Shown here one piece after another: positions 38,673-47,925 of a stretch of DNA of 64,000 nucleotides. Position 1 is the stretch's first letter. Each line of letters opens with the position of its first letter. This DNA is from Pseudomonas monteilii NBRC 103158 = DSM 14164 (lineage in GTDB: Bacteria > Pseudomonadota > Gammaproteobacteria > Pseudomonadales > Pseudomonadaceae). Location of the stretch: NCBI RefSeq assembly GCF_000730605.1, contig NZ_BBIS01000015.1:46755-110754 (forward strand), given 5' to 3'. The notes under the pieces are model-generated. The model saw nothing but the letters and a program-made list of their open reading frames with translations, was not told the origin of the DNA and did not search any database. The position numbers and the translations under genes are program-made.

Positions 38673-38689
38673 ATGCAGGGAACTTGCCA
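38673..38689 (-). promoter_or_regulatory. Sigma-54 type -24/-12 element upstream of phaC1
   Basis: On the minus strand TGGCAAGTTCCCTGCAT matches the consensus TGGCACG-N4-TTGCA at both invariant dinucleotides: GG and GC with the correct spacing of 10 bases between them. It lies 134 bases before the phaC1 ATG. A sigma-54 promoter has been described for phaC1 of P. aeruginosa, which supports the reading; activity here is inferred. Confidence 0.5.
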
Positions 38690-38724
38690 TGCCCATTGGT
38701 TACCCGACTTTCATGTAATGCGCA

Positions 38725-38748
38725 AGACAGCCCTTCACTGGGCTGTCT
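38725..38748 (-). terminator. Perfect hairpin between the DUF971 gene and phaC1
   Basis: A 9-bp perfect stem (38725-38733 with 38740-38748) and 6-base loop lie 59 bases after the DUF971 stop and upstream of the sigma-54-like element. There is no strong U-tract. It could separate the hslVU-DUF971 unit from phaC1. Confidence 0.5.
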
Positions 38749-38806
38749 GCAAGTCATTCAAACAGATGAATTTAGAAAATGCGCTCTAAACCCTGCAGCC
38801 CTTGCG

Positions 38807-39184
38807 CTAGAGCATGAGTTTCACCACCGATTCGGCCGGGTCGCGGGATTTCCCGGCCTTGTGCAGTTCGTCGAGGTACTCGGCCCACAACTGTTCCTGG
38901 CGCAGGCACAGCTGTTCGAGGTACTCCCAGGTGAACAGGCCGCTGTCATGGCCGTCGTCGAAGGTCAGTTTCAGTGCATATTGGCCGGCAGGTTCCAGGC
39001 CGACGAGGCCGACGTTGATCTTGCCAAATTGCAGGATGGGGTTGCCGTGGCCCTGGACCTCGGCAGAGGGGGAATGCACGCGCAGAAATTCGGCAGGCAG
39101 GTTGTAGGCCTCGCCGGGGGCGTAGGTGAGGGTGAGGGTTTTCGAGGCTTTGTGCAGGTTGATGGCGGTAGGTAGACGGGCCAT
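38807..39184 (-). CDS. DUF971 domain protein
   Basis: 125 residues from the ATG at 39184. DUF971 matches the N-terminal domain of gamma-butyrobetaine hydroxylase: the pattern INLHKASKTLTLTYAPGEAYNLPAEFLRVHSPSAEVQG and ALKLTFDDGHDSGLFTWEYLEQL is diagnostic. Stand-alone copies have been linked to Fe-S cluster handling in some bacteria; the role in this organism is not known. It follows hslU on the same strand after a hairpin. Confidence 0.9.
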   Translation of the reverse strand: MARLPTAINLHKASKTLTLTYAPGEAYNLPAEFLRVHSPSAEVQGHGNPILQFGKINVGLVGLEPAGQYALKLTFDDGHDSGLFTWEYLEQLCLRQEQLWAEYLDELHKAGKSRDPAESVVKLML

Positions 39185-39243
39185 GGGGGGATCTCTCGGG
39201 AGCTGATGAAGTACAGCTTCTGGAGATTTGGAGGAATGTGCAA

Positions 39244-39262
39244 GGGGCCGCAAAGCGGCCCC
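39244..39262 (-). terminator. Hairpin after hslU
   Basis: An 8-bp all-GC stem (39244-39251 with 39255-39262) with a TTT loop on the minus strand lies 8 bases after the hslU stop and is followed by TTGCAC. It probably weakens read-through into the DUF971 gene. Confidence 0.55.
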
Positions 39263-39270
39263 GTGCGGAC

Positions 39271-40614
39271 TTACAGGATGTAACGCGACAGGTCTTCGTT
39301 CTGCGCCAGCTCACCCAGGTGGCTGTTCACATACGCAGCGTCGATCTGGATCGGCGTTTCGTCGTGGGCGCTCGCCAGATCGCCAGCACTGAACGACACC
39401 TCTTCGAGCAGGCGTTCAAGCAGGGTGTGCAGGCGGCGGGCACCGATGTTCTCGGTCTTCTCGTTCACCTGGTAGGCAATCTCGGCCAGGCGCTTGATGC
39501 CGTCAGCCTGGAACGCGATGTTCAGGCCTTCGGTTTTCAACAGGGCCTGGTACTGCTCGGTCAGCGAGGCATGCGGCTCTTGCAGGATGCGTTCGAAGTC
39601 TTCCGGGGTCAGTGCCTTCAGTTCCACGCGAATCGGCAGACGGCCTTGCAGCTCGGGCACCAGGTCGCTTGGCTTGCTCAGGTGGAATGCACCCGAGGCA
39701 ATGAACAGAATGTGGTCGGTCTTGACCATGCCCAGCTTGGTGTTGACGGTGCAGCCTTCGATCAGCGGCAGCAGGTCGCGCTGCACGCCTTCACGGGACA
39801 CGTCAGCGCCGCCCACGTTGCCGCGCTTGGCAACCTTGTCGATTTCGTCGATGAACACGATGCCATGCTGCTCGACCGCTTCCAGGGCCTTGGCCTTGAG
39901 CTCTTCCTCGTTGACCAGGCGGCTCGCTTCTTCATCGCGCACCATCTTCAGCGCTTCTTTCACCTTCAGCTTGCGCGCCTTGCGCTTGCCTTTGCCCATA
40001 TTGGCAAACAGGCTTTGCAGCTGGTTGGTCATTTCTTCCATGCCGGGTGGCGCGGCAATTTCGACGCCCACGGCATCGGCCACTTCGATTTCGATTTCCT
40101 TGTCGTCCAGCTGGCCTTCACGCAGGCGCTTGCGGAACAGCTGGCGGGTGTTGGAGTCGGTGCTGGTCTGTGCTGCTTCCTCGGCGAAGCTGCTCACCCG
40201 TGCCTGCGGCAGCAGGGCATCGAGGATGCGGTCTTCGGCGGCATCTTCGGCGCGGTGGCGCACGCGGATGATCTCCTGCTCGCGCAGCATCTTCAGCGCG
40301 GCATCGGCCAGGTCACGGATGATCGACTCGACGTCACGGCCCACGTAGCCCACTTCGGTGAACTTGGTCGCTTCCACCTTGAGGAAGGGCGCGTTGGCCA
40401 GCTTGGCCAGGCGACGGGCGATTTCGGTTTTGCCGACGCCGGTAGGGCCGATCATCAGGATGTTCTTCGGGGTCACTTCGGCGCGCAGCTCGGCAGGCAG
40501 CTGCATCCGGCGCCAGCGGTTGCGCAGGGCAATGGCCACGGCGCGTTTGGCGTCGTCCTGGCCGATGATGTGGCGGTTGAGTTCGTGGACGATCTCGCGG
40601 GGGGTCATGGACAT
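39271..40614 (-). CDS. hslU: ATP-dependent protease ATPase subunit HslU
   Basis: 447 residues from the ATG at 40614 ([19 protein letters not shown], the usual start). It is the AAA+ unfoldase of the HslVU protease. Walker A is [12 protein letters not shown], Walker B FIDEIDKV, sensor and arginine-finger regions [11 protein letters not shown] and [19 protein letters not shown]. The C-terminus LSRYIL is the tail that inserts into HslV. It is 76 bases after hslV, and this gap has a short GC stem followed by TTTT on the minus strand. Confidence 0.97.
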   Translation of the reverse strand: MSMTPREIVHELNRHIIGQDDAKRAVAIALRNRWRRMQLPAELRAEVTPKNILMIGPTGVGKTEIARRLAKLANAPFLKVEATKFTEVGYVGRDVESIIRDLADAALKMLREQEIIRVRHRAEDAAEDRILDALLPQARVSSFAEEAAQTSTDSNTRQLFRKRLREGQLDDKEIEIEVADAVGVEIAAPPGMEEMTNQLQSLFANMGKGKRKARKLKVKEALKMVRDEEASRLVNEEELKAKALEAVEQHGIVFIDEIDKVAKRGNVGGADVSREGVQRDLLPLIEGCTVNTKLGMVKTDHILFIASGAFHLSKPSDLVPELQGRLPIRVELKALTPEDFERILQEPHASLTEQYQALLKTEGLNIAFQADGIKRLAEIAYQVNEKTENIGARRLHTLLERLLEEVSFSAGDLASAHDETPIQIDAAYVNSHLGELAQNEDLSRYIL

Positions 40615-40690
40615 GGTCAATACGGTCCTTGGGCAGATGAATCAGCGTGGAAAAGCCCCGTCACCGGGAAGGGGCGCCAGAACAGCTGAT

Positions 40691-41221
40691 TCAGTCGGCC
40701 AGGTCCTGCTCCTCGATGGTCAGGTTGTGGTTGGTGAACACGCAGATGTCACCGGCGATGTTCAGGGCGGTTTCGGCGATTTCACGGGCCGAGAGGTCGG
40801 TCTTGTTCAGCAGGGCGCGGGCTGCGGCCTGGGCGTAGGCGCCACCGGAACCCATGGCGATCAGGCCGTCTTCGGGTTCGACCACGTCGCCGTTGCCGGT
40901 GATGATCAGGGAAGCGTCCTTGTTGGCCACGGCCAGCATGGCTTCCAGGCGGCTCAGGGAACGGTCGGTACGCCATTCCTTGGCCAGCTCGACGGCGGCA
41001 CGTACTAGGTGGCCTTGGTGTTTTTCCAGCTGGCCTTCAAAGCGTTCGAACAGGGTGAAGGCGTCGGCGGTGGCACCGGCGAAGCCCGCAATGACCTGGC
41101 CGTGGTACAGGCGGCGCACCTTCTTGGCGTTGCCTTTCATCACGGTGTTGCCGAGGGATACCTGGCCGTCGCCACCCATGACGACTTTGCCGTTACGGCG
41201 GACAGAAACGATGGTGGTCAA
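40691..41221 (-). CDS. hslV: ATP-dependent protease peptidase subunit HslV
   Basis: 176 residues. The start is taken as the TTG at 41221, because it has a GGAGA site 8 bases upstream and yields [11 protein letters not shown], which places the catalytic Thr at position 2 after Met removal, as required in this N-terminal nucleophile peptidase. An ATG 48 bases upstream would bury the Thr inside the chain. Later motifs [24 protein letters not shown] and [17 protein letters not shown] are typical. A sigma-32 promoter lies about 40 bases upstream of the start. Confidence 0.97.
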   Translation of the reverse strand: MTTIVSVRRNGKVVMGGDGQVSLGNTVMKGNAKKVRRLYHGQVIAGFAGATADAFTLFERFEGQLEKHQGHLVRAAVELAKEWRTDRSLSRLEAMLAVANKDASLIITGNGDVVEPEDGLIAMGSGGAYAQAAARALLNKTDLSAREIAETALNIAGDICVFTNHNLTIEEQDLAD

Positions 41222-41267
41222 GGGGAGAGTCTCCACGCAGCGGGGCGAAAGTGCCTGATGCAGACTC

Positions 41268-41294
41268 ATATGGGGGTGGGGGGAAGGATTTCAA
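41268..41294 (-). promoter_or_regulatory. Sigma-32 (heat shock) promoter of hslVU
   Basis: Minus strand: -35 TTGAAA at 41294-41289, 13 bases of spacer, then -10 CCCCATAT at 41275-41268. The heat-shock consensus is CTTGAAA, 13-17 bases, CCCCATnTA, so both boxes and the spacing fit closely. Transcription would start near 41262, about 40 bases before the hslV start. hslVU is a known sigma-32 target in enteric bacteria. Confidence 0.82.
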
Positions 41295-41343
41295 CCGTGG
41301 GGGATGAATGGTCGCGCTTGGCAGGATGAACAGCGTTGGGGCA

Positions 41344-41424
41344 TTCGCGGGCACGCCCGCTCCCACAGGATCACCACGAGCCTTGGGATAGTGGTGATCC
41401 TGTGGGAGCGGGCGTGCCCGCGAA
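41344..41424. repeat. Perfect 34-bp REP inverted repeat
   Basis: Two 34-base arms (41344-41377 and 41391-41424) are exact reverse complements with a 13-base loop. The REP core is TGTGGGAGCGGGC; the arms extend beyond it by GTGGTGATC. It lies 10 bases after the pyrC' stop on the minus strand. Confidence 0.93.
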
Positions 41425-41433
41425 AAGTGTTAC

Positions 41434-42705
41434 TCAGGCCTCGTGGCAAACGTGCCCATCGACCAAGGTATAACGCACTGCACCCGGCAGGCAGTGGCCG
41501 ATGAACGGGCAGTTCTCGCCGCGCGAGAACCATTGCTCGCCGGCAACGGTGGAGGCTTGCGGGTCGAACAGCACCAGGTCGGCCGCGCCACCCACCTTCA
41601 GCTCACCAGCCGGCAGGCGCAGGGCAGCCGCCGGGCCGCTGCTCAGGCGGGCCAGCAGGGTCGGCAGGTCGAGCAGGCCGTCCTGCACCAGCGTCATGGC
41701 CAGTGGCAGCAGCAATTCAACGCTGCTGATGCCCGGCTCGGTGGCGCCGAACGGGGCCAGCTTGGCGTCGCGTTCGTGCGGCTGGTGGTGGCTGGAAATC
41801 GCCTGGATCACGCCCGACTTCACCGCCTCCCGCAGGCCATCGCGGTCAGCAGCGGTGCGCAGTGGCGGCTGCACGTGGTACAGGCTGGAGAACTCGCGCA
41901 GCGACTCATCGGTGAGGATCAGTTGGTACAGCGCCACATCGGCGGTTACCGGCAGGCCTAGGGCCTGGGCCTGGGCGATCAACCGTGCGCCACGGGCGCT
42001 GGTGATCTGGGTGAAGTGCGCACGCACGCCGGTCTGTTCCACCAGCAGCAGGTTGCGCGCCAGGGCCACGGTTTCGGCGGTTTCCGGGATGCCCGGCAGG
42101 CCGAGGAAGCTGGCCATGGCCCCTTCATGGGCCAAGCCGCCTTGGGCCAGGTCGCGGTCCTGGGAGTGGAACACCACGGTCAGGTCGAAGGTGGCGGCGT
42201 ATTCCAGGGCACGGGCCAGGGTACGGTTGTTGGGGATTTCCTTCAGGCCGTTGCCGAAGGCCACGCAACCGGTGTCGCGCAGGGCTACCAGCTCCGCCAG
42301 TTGTTCGCCTTCCAGGCCCTTGGTCAGGGCGCCGATCGGGTAGACCTTGCTGTTGGCGGCTTCGCGGGCGCGGTCGAGGATCAGCTCGGCCACGGCCGAG
42401 GTGTCCAGTACCGGCTTGGTTTGCGGCGGGCAGCACAGGCTGGTGACACCACCCGCCACGGCCGCGCGGGTTTCACTGGCGATGTTGCCTTTACGGCTGT
42501 AGCCCGGCTCGCGCAGGGACACGCCAAGGTCGACCAGGCCAGGCGCGGCAACCAGGCCATCGGCCTGGATCGTGCGGCTGGCGCTGAAGCCGGCCGGGGC
42601 GGTGCCAACGGCGGCAATGCGGCCGCCGTCCAGGTGCAGGTCGGTAACCTTGTCCAGGCCTGTCTTGGGGTCGATGACCCGGGCGCCGAGAATACTGAGG
42701 GTCAC
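41434..42705 (-). CDS. pyrC': Catalytically inactive dihydroorotase PyrC' (ATCase partner)
   Basis: 423 residues from the GTG at 42705, which overlaps the pyrB stop by 4 bases (GTGA). It has the dihydroorotase fold, but the metal motif HxH before LREPG is missing: [11 protein letters not shown] carries Gly61 and Ser63 where His residues belong. In P. putida the equivalent protein is known to be an inactive DHOase needed for assembly of the PyrB aspartate transcarbamoylase dodecamer. The true DHOase must be encoded elsewhere. The frame runs on upstream inside pyrB only as a shadow. Confidence 0.95.
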   Translation of the reverse strand: MTLSILGARVIDPKTGLDKVTDLHLDGGRIAAVGTAPAGFSASRTIQADGLVAAPGLVDLGVSLREPGYSRKGNIASETRAAVAGGVTSLCCPPQTKPVLDTSAVAELILDRAREAANSKVYPIGALTKGLEGEQLAELVALRDTGCVAFGNGLKEIPNNRTLARALEYAATFDLTVVFHSQDRDLAQGGLAHEGAMASFLGLPGIPETAETVALARNLLLVEQTGVRAHFTQITSARGARLIAQAQALGLPVTADVALYQLILTDESLREFSSLYHVQPPLRTAADRDGLREAVKSGVIQAISSHHQPHERDAKLAPFGATEPGISSVELLLPLAMTLVQDGLLDLPTLLARLSSGPAAALRLPAGELKVGGAADLVLFDPQASTVAGEQWFSRGENCPFIGHCLPGAVRYTLVDGHVCHEA

Positions 42706-43706
42706 TGGGCGTTCTCCTGGTCGAATTGACGTTGCGCGTTCTGCCCGCTCATGGCCATGGACAGCACGGCCATGCGCACGGCGATGCCGTAGGTGACCTG
42801 GTTGAGGATCACCGAGTGCTTGCCGTCGGCCACCGCCGACTCGATTTCCACGCCCCGGTTGATCGGGCCCGGGTGCATGACGATGGCGTCGGGCTTGGCC
42901 CCGGCCAGGCGTGCGGTGGTCAGGCCGAACAGGCGGTAGAACTCGCCCTCGCTGGGCAGCAGGCCGCCGGCCATGCGCTCGCGCTGCAGGCGCAGCATGA
43001 TCACCACATCGACGTCTTTCAGGCCTTCGGCGAGGTCGGTGTACACCTTCACGCCGTACTGCTCGATGCCGATCGGGATCAGGGTTTTCGGGCCGATCAC
43101 ACGGATGTCCGGACAACCTAGCGCCTTGAGCGCCAGCATGTCGGAGCGGGCCACGCGCGAGTGCAGGATGTCGCCGACGATAGCCACCGAGAGGTTCTCG
43201 AAGCTGCCCTTGTGGCGGCGGATGGTGAGCATGTCGAGCATGCCCTGTGTCGGGTGCGCATGGCGGCCGTCACCGCCGTTGATCACGGCAACATCTGGGC
43301 ACACGTGCTCAGCGATGAAGTGTGCGGCGCCGGAGTCGGAGTGGCGCACGACGAACATGTCGGCGGCCATGGCTTCGAGGTTGCGCAGGGTGTCGAACAG
43401 GGTCTCGCCCTTGCTGGTCGAGGAGGTCGACACGTTCAGGCTGATCACGTCGGCCGACAGGCGCTGGGCTGCCAGCTCGAAAGTAGTGCGGGTACGGGTG
43501 GAGTTCTCGAAGAACACGTTGCACACGGTCTTGCCGCGCAGCAACGGGACTTTTTTCACGGCCCGGGCACCGACTTCCAGGAAGGAGTCGGCGGTGTCGA
43601 GGATTTCGGTGAGCAGTTCGCGGGGCAAACCGTCCAGCGAGAGGAAGTGGCGCAGCTGGCCCTGATCATTGAGCTGCAGCGGGCGCTTGGCGTCGAATGG
43701 CGTCAT
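42702..43706 (-). CDS. pyrB: Aspartate carbamoyltransferase catalytic chain PyrB
   Basis: 334 residues, first committed step of pyrimidine synthesis (carbamoyl phosphate plus aspartate to carbamoyl aspartate). The motifs [16 protein letters not shown] (carbamoyl-phosphate binding), [12 protein letters not shown] and [11 protein letters not shown] are present. It has an N-terminal extension typical of pseudomonad class-A ATCase, which binds nucleotide effectors. It is flanked by pyrR upstream and pyrC' downstream with a 4-base overlap. Confidence 0.97.
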   Translation of the reverse strand: MTPFDAKRPLQLNDQGQLRHFLSLDGLPRELLTEILDTADSFLEVGARAVKKVPLLRGKTVCNVFFENSTRTRTTFELAAQRLSADVISLNVSTSSTSKGETLFDTLRNLEAMAADMFVVRHSDSGAAHFIAEHVCPDVAVINGGDGRHAHPTQGMLDMLTIRRHKGSFENLSVAIVGDILHSRVARSDMLALKALGCPDIRVIGPKTLIPIGIEQYGVKVYTDLAEGLKDVDVVIMLRLQRERMAGGLLPSEGEFYRLFGLTTARLAGAKPDAIVMHPGPINRGVEIESAVADGKHSVILNQVTYGIAVRMAVLSMAMSGQNAQRQFDQENAQ

Positions 43707-43718
43707 CGCGGGGGACTC

Positions 43719-44237
43719 TTAAAGGGCGGAAGCGGAGGCGAGGTCCTGGCGCTCGAGGGCGAGCGGTGCGGGTCCGGTCAATTTTACCCGTTCATGGGCG
43801 GCCAGCGACAGGGTGGCACCCAGCACATTCGGGCGGATCGGCAGTTCGCCGGCATCCAGGTCCAGCAGGCAGACCAGGGTGACGCTGGCCGGGCGGCCAT
43901 AATCGAACAGTTCGTTGAGTGCAGCGCGTACGGTGCGACCGCTCATCAGCACGTCATCTACCAGCACCAGGTGCTGGCCTTCCACTTCGAATGGCAGCTC
44001 GGACGGGCGCACTTGCGGGTGCAGGCCGTTCTGGCTGAAGTCGTCGCGGTAGAACGAAACGTCCAGGGTGCCCATGGGGCTGGTATCACCCATGGCTTCC
44101 TGCAGGGCCTGGGCAACCCAGACACCGCCGGTGCGGATGCCGATGTAACGTGGCTCGCTGATGTCGCGGCGGGCCAGGTGGGCGCGAAGGTCGACAGCCA
44201 TCTGCCGGATCAGCTCGGCGGGATTGGGTAGGCTCAT
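43719..44237 (-). CDS. pyrR: PyrR bifunctional regulator/uracil phosphoribosyltransferase
   Basis: 172 residues from the ATG at 44237. Phosphoribosyltransferase fold with the PRPP loop [16 protein letters not shown] and early [19 protein letters not shown]. It precedes pyrB by 12 bases. In Gram-positive bacteria PyrR binds mRNA; in pseudomonads it is reported to influence pyr gene expression, with details less certain. No attenuator was recognised in the leader here. The frame extends 47 codons upstream as a shadow of ruvX. Confidence 0.94.
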   Translation of the reverse strand: MSLPNPAELIRQMAVDLRAHLARRDISEPRYIGIRTGGVWVAQALQEAMGDTSPMGTLDVSFYRDDFSQNGLHPQVRPSELPFEVEGQHLVLVDDVLMSGRTVRAALNELFDYGRPASVTLVCLLDLDAGELPIRPNVLGATLSLAAHERVKLTGPAPLALERQDLASASAL

Positions 44238-44286
44238 TGCGGGCTCCTCGGAAGGGTGCGCCGGGCGGGTCCGGCGGCAAAGATGA

Positions 44287-44712
44287 TCAGGTATTGGCCT
44301 CCAGCCAGCCTTGTAGCAACAGGGCGGCGGCGATGGCATCGACCGGGTTGTCGCGGTAGCTGCCGCGCTGGCCGCCACGGGCCATGCGCTCGCCCTTGGC
44401 CTCGAAGGTGGTCAGGCGCTCGTCGTGGGTGTGCACGGGCAGGTTGAAGCGGCCATTCAGGCGGCGGGCGAACTTTTCGGCGCGGGCGCTCATTTCGCTG
44501 GGCGTGCCGTCCATGTTCAGCGGCAGGCCGACGACGATGGCGTCGGGTTTCCACTCATTGATGAGCTTTTCCACCTGAGCCCAGTCCGGTACGCCATTTT
44601 GTGCCTTAAGGGTGCACAGTTCGCGGGCCTGGCCGGTGACCACCTGGCCAACGGCCACGCCGATCTGTTTGCTGCCGTAGTCGAAGCCCAGCAGCAGGCG
44701 TAGTTCGGCCAT
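44287..44712 (-). CDS. ruvX: Putative pre-16S rRNA nuclease RuvX/YqgF
   Basis: 141 residues from the ATG at 44712, overlapping the algH stop by one base. RNase-H-like fold with [16 protein letters not shown] (first acidic residue), [11 protein letters not shown] and HTHDERLTT plus [14 protein letters not shown] (further acidic residues). Needed for 5' maturation of 16S rRNA in other bacteria. The algH-ruvX-pyrR-pyrB-pyrC' order is conserved in pseudomonads. Confidence 0.94.
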   Translation of the reverse strand: MAELRLLLGFDYGSKQIGVAVGQVVTGQARELCTLKAQNGVPDWAQVEKLINEWKPDAIVVGLPLNMDGTPSEMSARAEKFARRLNGRFNLPVHTHDERLTTFEAKGERMARGGQRGSYRDNPVDAIAAALLLQGWLEANT

Positions 44713-45281
44713 CAGGCGTGGCCCGCCTGGCTGGTCAGCAGGTTCAGGTTGATCCCCAGGCTGGCGGCGGCCGCGTCCAGGCGCAGGTCGCTGGCCAGGC
44801 CAAAGATGATTTCCGGGTCGAACGGGCAGTTGAGCCAGGCGTTGTCGGCCAGTTCGGCTTCCAGCTGTCCGGCTTCCCAGCCGGCATAACCCAGGGTGAT
44901 CAGGCTTTGTTTCGGGCCTACCCCGGCAGCGATGGCCAGCAAGATGTCCTGCGACGTGGTCAGCGCCAGCCCTTCCAGTGCCACGGTGGCCTGGAAGCTG
45001 CACTCGCTGCTGTGCAACACGAAGCCGCGGTCGGTCTGCACCGGCCCACCCTGGTAGATCGGCACCTGCAAGGTGCTGGCCGGTGGTGTTTCATCCGGGC
45101 GCAGCTGCTCGAGGATGTCGGCCAGGCTCAGCTCCTGCGGCCGGTTGACCACCAGGCCCATGGCGCCATGCTCGTTGTGCTCGACGATGTAGGTGAGGGT
45201 CTGGGCGAAGTTCGGATCGGCCATGTGTGGCATGGCGATCAGGAACTGATGCTTGAGGTAGCTCGGGGCGAGGGTTTTCAT
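44712..45281 (-). CDS. algH: AlgH family protein (UPF0301)
   Basis: 189 residues from the ATG at 45281. UPF0301 features: LKHQFLIAMPHMADPNFAQTLTYIVEHNEHGAMGLVVNRP and QGGPVQTDRGFVLHSS, with GYAGWEAGQLEAELADNAWL. It was named for an effect on alginate regulation in P. aeruginosa, but its molecular role is still uncertain. Last base of the stop overlaps the ruvX ATG. A 138-base gap without evident signals separates it from tonB. Confidence 0.93.
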   Translation of the reverse strand: MKTLAPSYLKHQFLIAMPHMADPNFAQTLTYIVEHNEHGAMGLVVNRPQELSLADILEQLRPDETPPASTLQVPIYQGGPVQTDRGFVLHSSECSFQATVALEGLALTTSQDILLAIAAGVGPKQSLITLGYAGWEAGQLEAELADNAWLNCPFDPEIIFGLASDLRLDAAAASLGINLNLLTSQAGHA

Positions 45282-45419
45282 GAGGGATAGTGTGGCGCCA
45301 GGTGGCGGGGCTGACAAGGTGCGGATTTGTGTCGTTTGGTTGGCGCCTGTCTTGAGGGGTTTGGTGCCTGTGAGATCGAGCGCCACCGCATATAGCAAGC
45401 CCTATACCGAGGCCCGAGA

Positions 45420-46325
45420 TCAGTTACTGGACAAACGGTCCCCTCGCGCAAAACGCCAGGTACGAATGATCTCCAGCCGGTCAAATTCGGCCAGATCCCC
45501 GGTAAACGGCGCAAAAGGCGCCGCCAGTCGCACAATACGTTGTGCCGCCTGGTCCAGCACCGGCTGCCCGGACGATTCCAGCACCAGCACCTCATACAAC
45601 GAACCATCGCGGTTGATCGACACCATCATCCGCAAATTGCCGTAAATCTGTTGCCGGCGCGCTTCGTCGGGGTAGTTCAGGTTGCCCACCCGCTCGACCT
45701 TCTTGCGCCACTCTTCCTTGTACCAGGCACCCTTGTCGCGCATGGTCGATGCAGCATTCAGGCGGTGAATCTTCGGCCGCTTGGCGTACATCTGCTGTTC
45801 GTTGGACAGCTCCGCCTCCAGGCTGGCGATCTGGCTGGACAGCTGCGAGCTGTCGAAGTCTGGCGCTGGCGCCGCCGGCTTGGGCTGTGGCTTGCTTTCC
45901 TTGGGTTTGGGCTCGAGCTTCTGCGGCTTGGGCGCCGTGGTCACCACCGCCGACTTTTGTGGGGTAGGGGGCGGCACCACCTCGGGCTTGGCGGCAGGCG
46001 GTGGGGTGATCTTGTTGATCTTGCTGTCCTGGAACGGCGCCAATTCAGTGGTTGTAGGCACCGCTTTCTTGTCCAGGGTGCCGCTGCCCTGCTGGTTGTC
46101 CTGGGCCTGGAAATCGGCCTTCTCGGGCGGTTTCTCGCTCTTGAAGGTGGCCAGGGTGATGTCCATGGTGTGGCGGATTTCGGCAGGCTTGACCACGCTG
46201 AAGCCGACGCCAAGGATCAGCGCCAGGTGCACCAGGGCAGCCAGGAACAGGGTAAAGCCGAGCCGGTCCACCGGGCGAACACGGGGAGGCAGCAGGGTGG
46301 CGGGGATGTCAGCGGGCAGCGTCAT
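45420..46325 (-). CDS. tonB: TonB-like energy transducer
   Basis: 301 residues. A single N-terminal membrane helix (LGFTLFLAALVHLALILGVGF, about 22-42) is followed by a Pro/Lys-rich periplasm-spanning region (about 100-155, KPQKLEPKPKESKPQPKP), a short coiled coil and a C-terminal TonB fold (NLNYPDEARRQQIYGNLRMMVSINRDGSLYEVLVLESSGQPVLDQAAQRIVRLA). No exbB or exbD is adjacent. In P. aeruginosa a TonB gene next to gshB and the pil chemosensory genes was linked to twitching; whether that holds here is inference. Confidence 0.9.
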   Translation of the reverse strand: MTLPADIPATLLPPRVRPVDRLGFTLFLAALVHLALILGVGFSVVKPAEIRHTMDITLATFKSEKPPEKADFQAQDNQQGSGTLDKKAVPTTTELAPFQDSKINKITPPPAAKPEVVPPPTPQKSAVVTTAPKPQKLEPKPKESKPQPKPAAPAPDFDSSQLSSQIASLEAELSNEQQMYAKRPKIHRLNAASTMRDKGAWYKEEWRKKVERVGNLNYPDEARRQQIYGNLRMMVSINRDGSLYEVLVLESSGQPVLDQAAQRIVRLAAPFAPFTGDLAEFDRLEIIRTWRFARGDRLSSN

Positions 46326-46416
46326 CAGGTATCCAGCAACCGCAGGGCGGGGCAGCAGCTCAGTCGAATAGGACCGGCATCATACCCCACTCTACGCGTT
46401 TGCTTCGCGTTGGCTG

Positions 46417-47370
46417 TCAGCGCGCCTTCAGCTTGCGATCAATGGCATCCATCAGCTTGCCACCGATGTCGGTGTTGTAGGCAGCATCGATTTCGCGGAT
46501 GCAGGTAGGGCTGGTGACGTTGATTTCGGTGAGGTAATCGCCGATCACGTCCAGGCCCACGAACAGCAGGCCCTTTTCGCGCAGGGTCGGGCCGACCTGG
46601 GCGGCAATCCAGCGGTCGCGGTCGGTCAATGGGCGGGCCTCGCCACGGCCGCCGGCGGCCAGGTTGCCACGGGTTTCGCCACTGGCCGGGATGCGCGCCA
46701 GGCAGTAGTCCACCGGCTCGCCATCGATCATCAGGATGCGCTTGTCACCGTCCTTGATGGCCGGCAGGTAGGCCTGGGCCATGATCTGCTGGGTGCCCAG
46801 CGCGGTCAGGGTTTCCAGGATCACCGACAGGTTGGGGTCGCCAGCCCGGTGACGGAAGATCGACGTACCGCCCATGCCATCCAGCGGCTTGAGGATCACG
46901 TCAACATGCTTGGCCGCGAACTCACGAATGATGTCCGGGCGGCGGCTGACCAAGGTCGGCGTGGTGCATTGCGGGAACAGCGTGGCGAACATCTTCTCGT
47001 TGCAGTCGCGCAGGCTTTGCGCGCGGTTGACCACCAGCACGCCATCATTCTCGGCCTGTTCCAGCAGGTAGGTGCTGTAGACGAATTCCATGTCGAACGG
47101 CGGGTCCTTGCGCATCAGGATCACGTCCAGCTCGGCCAGGGGGCTGTCCTGCTCTTCGCCCAGTTCGAACCAGTGCGCCGGGTCGGCAAACACCTTCAGC
47201 GGGCGCATGCGGGCGCGTGCCTTGCTTTCGCCCTGGTACAGGTCTTGCTGTTCCATGTAGAACAGGTTCCAGCCGCGTGCCTGGGCGGCCAGCAGCATGG
47301 CCAGCGAGCTGTCCTTCTTGTAGGAGATGGACGCGATGGGGTCCATGACAATGCCGAGGCGTACGCTCAT
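46417..47370 (-). CDS. gshB: Glutathione synthetase GshB
   Basis: 317 residues from the ATG at 47370. It joins gamma-glutamylcysteine and glycine with ATP. ATP-grasp features are DVILKPLDGMGGTSIFR (glycine-rich loop), IMAQAYLPAIKDGDKRIL and EINVTSPTCIREID (Mg-binding Glu and Asn). Early RLGIVMDPIASISYKKDSS and DVILMRKDPPFDMEFVYSTYLLE are family signatures. The frame runs on upstream as a shadow of pilG. It diverges from pilG with a 153-base gap. Confidence 0.97.
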   Translation of the reverse strand: MSVRLGIVMDPIASISYKKDSSLAMLLAAQARGWNLFYMEQQDLYQGESKARARMRPLKVFADPAHWFELGEEQDSPLAELDVILMRKDPPFDMEFVYSTYLLEQAENDGVLVVNRAQSLRDCNEKMFATLFPQCTTPTLVSRRPDIIREFAAKHVDVILKPLDGMGGTSIFRHRAGDPNLSVILETLTALGTQQIMAQAYLPAIKDGDKRILMIDGEPVDYCLARIPASGETRGNLAAGGRGEARPLTDRDRWIAAQVGPTLREKGLLFVGLDVIGDYLTEINVTSPTCIREIDAAYNTDIGGKLMDAIDRKLKAR

Positions 47371-47523
47371 GGGGTGGTTCCTCTTGGCGGCAGGTGCCGC
47401 GATGGCTCGAAAGAAAAGTGGCTCAGGGTGGCGCCGCGAACGCCGCCGGTCAAGGGGCGGCGCAGATGGAATGGCCACCCGGAGTGTGCTAAAAATGCAG
47501 CTAATTTCCATTGGTAGGCGTCT

Positions 47524-47925
47524 ATGGAACAACCCCTGAAGGTGATGGTGATCGACGATTCCCGCACGATCCGCCGCACCGCACAGATGTTGCTCGGTGA
47601 AGCGGGCTGCGAGGTGATCACTGCCAGCGATGGCTTCGATGCCCTGGCCAAGATCGTCGACCACCAGCCCGGTATCATCTTCGTCGATGTGCTGATGCCG
47701 CGCCTGGACGGCTACCAGACCTGCGCCGTGATCAAGCACAACAGTGCTTTCAAGGACACGCCGGTCATCCTGCTGTCGTCGCGCGACGGCCTGTTCGACA
47801 AAGCCCGCGGCCGGGTGGTCGGTTCTGATCAGTTTCTGACCAAGCCGTTCAGCAAAGAAGAACTGCTCGATGCGATCCGCGCCCACGTGCCCGGTTTTGT
47901 CGCAACCCAACAACCCGCACCCTGA
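47524..47925 (+). CDS. pilG: Twitching motility response regulator PilG
   Basis: 133 residues, a stand-alone receiver domain of the CheY type. Asp11/Asp12 bind Mg, Asp55 (FVDVLMPRLDGYQT) is the phosphorylation site and Lys107 (FLTKPF) is the conserved lysine. In P. aeruginosa PilG acts on the type IV pilus extension side. It heads the pilG-H-I-J-chpA-chpC operon, with an upstream gap shared with gshB. A hairpin overlaps its stop codon. Confidence 0.95.
   Translation: MEQPLKVMVIDDSRTIRRTAQMLLGEAGCEVITASDGFDALAKIVDHQPGIIFVDVLMPRLDGYQTCAVIKHNSAFKDTPVILLSSRDGLFDKARGRVVGSDQFLTKPFSKEELLDAIRAHVPGFVATQQPAP

Noticed and set aside
41434..43116. Longer pyrC' frame reaching into pyrB, hinting at a fusion
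   Set aside because: The added part is Arg/Pro-rich shadow of pyrB; the GTG at 42705 with a 4-base overlap explains the true start.
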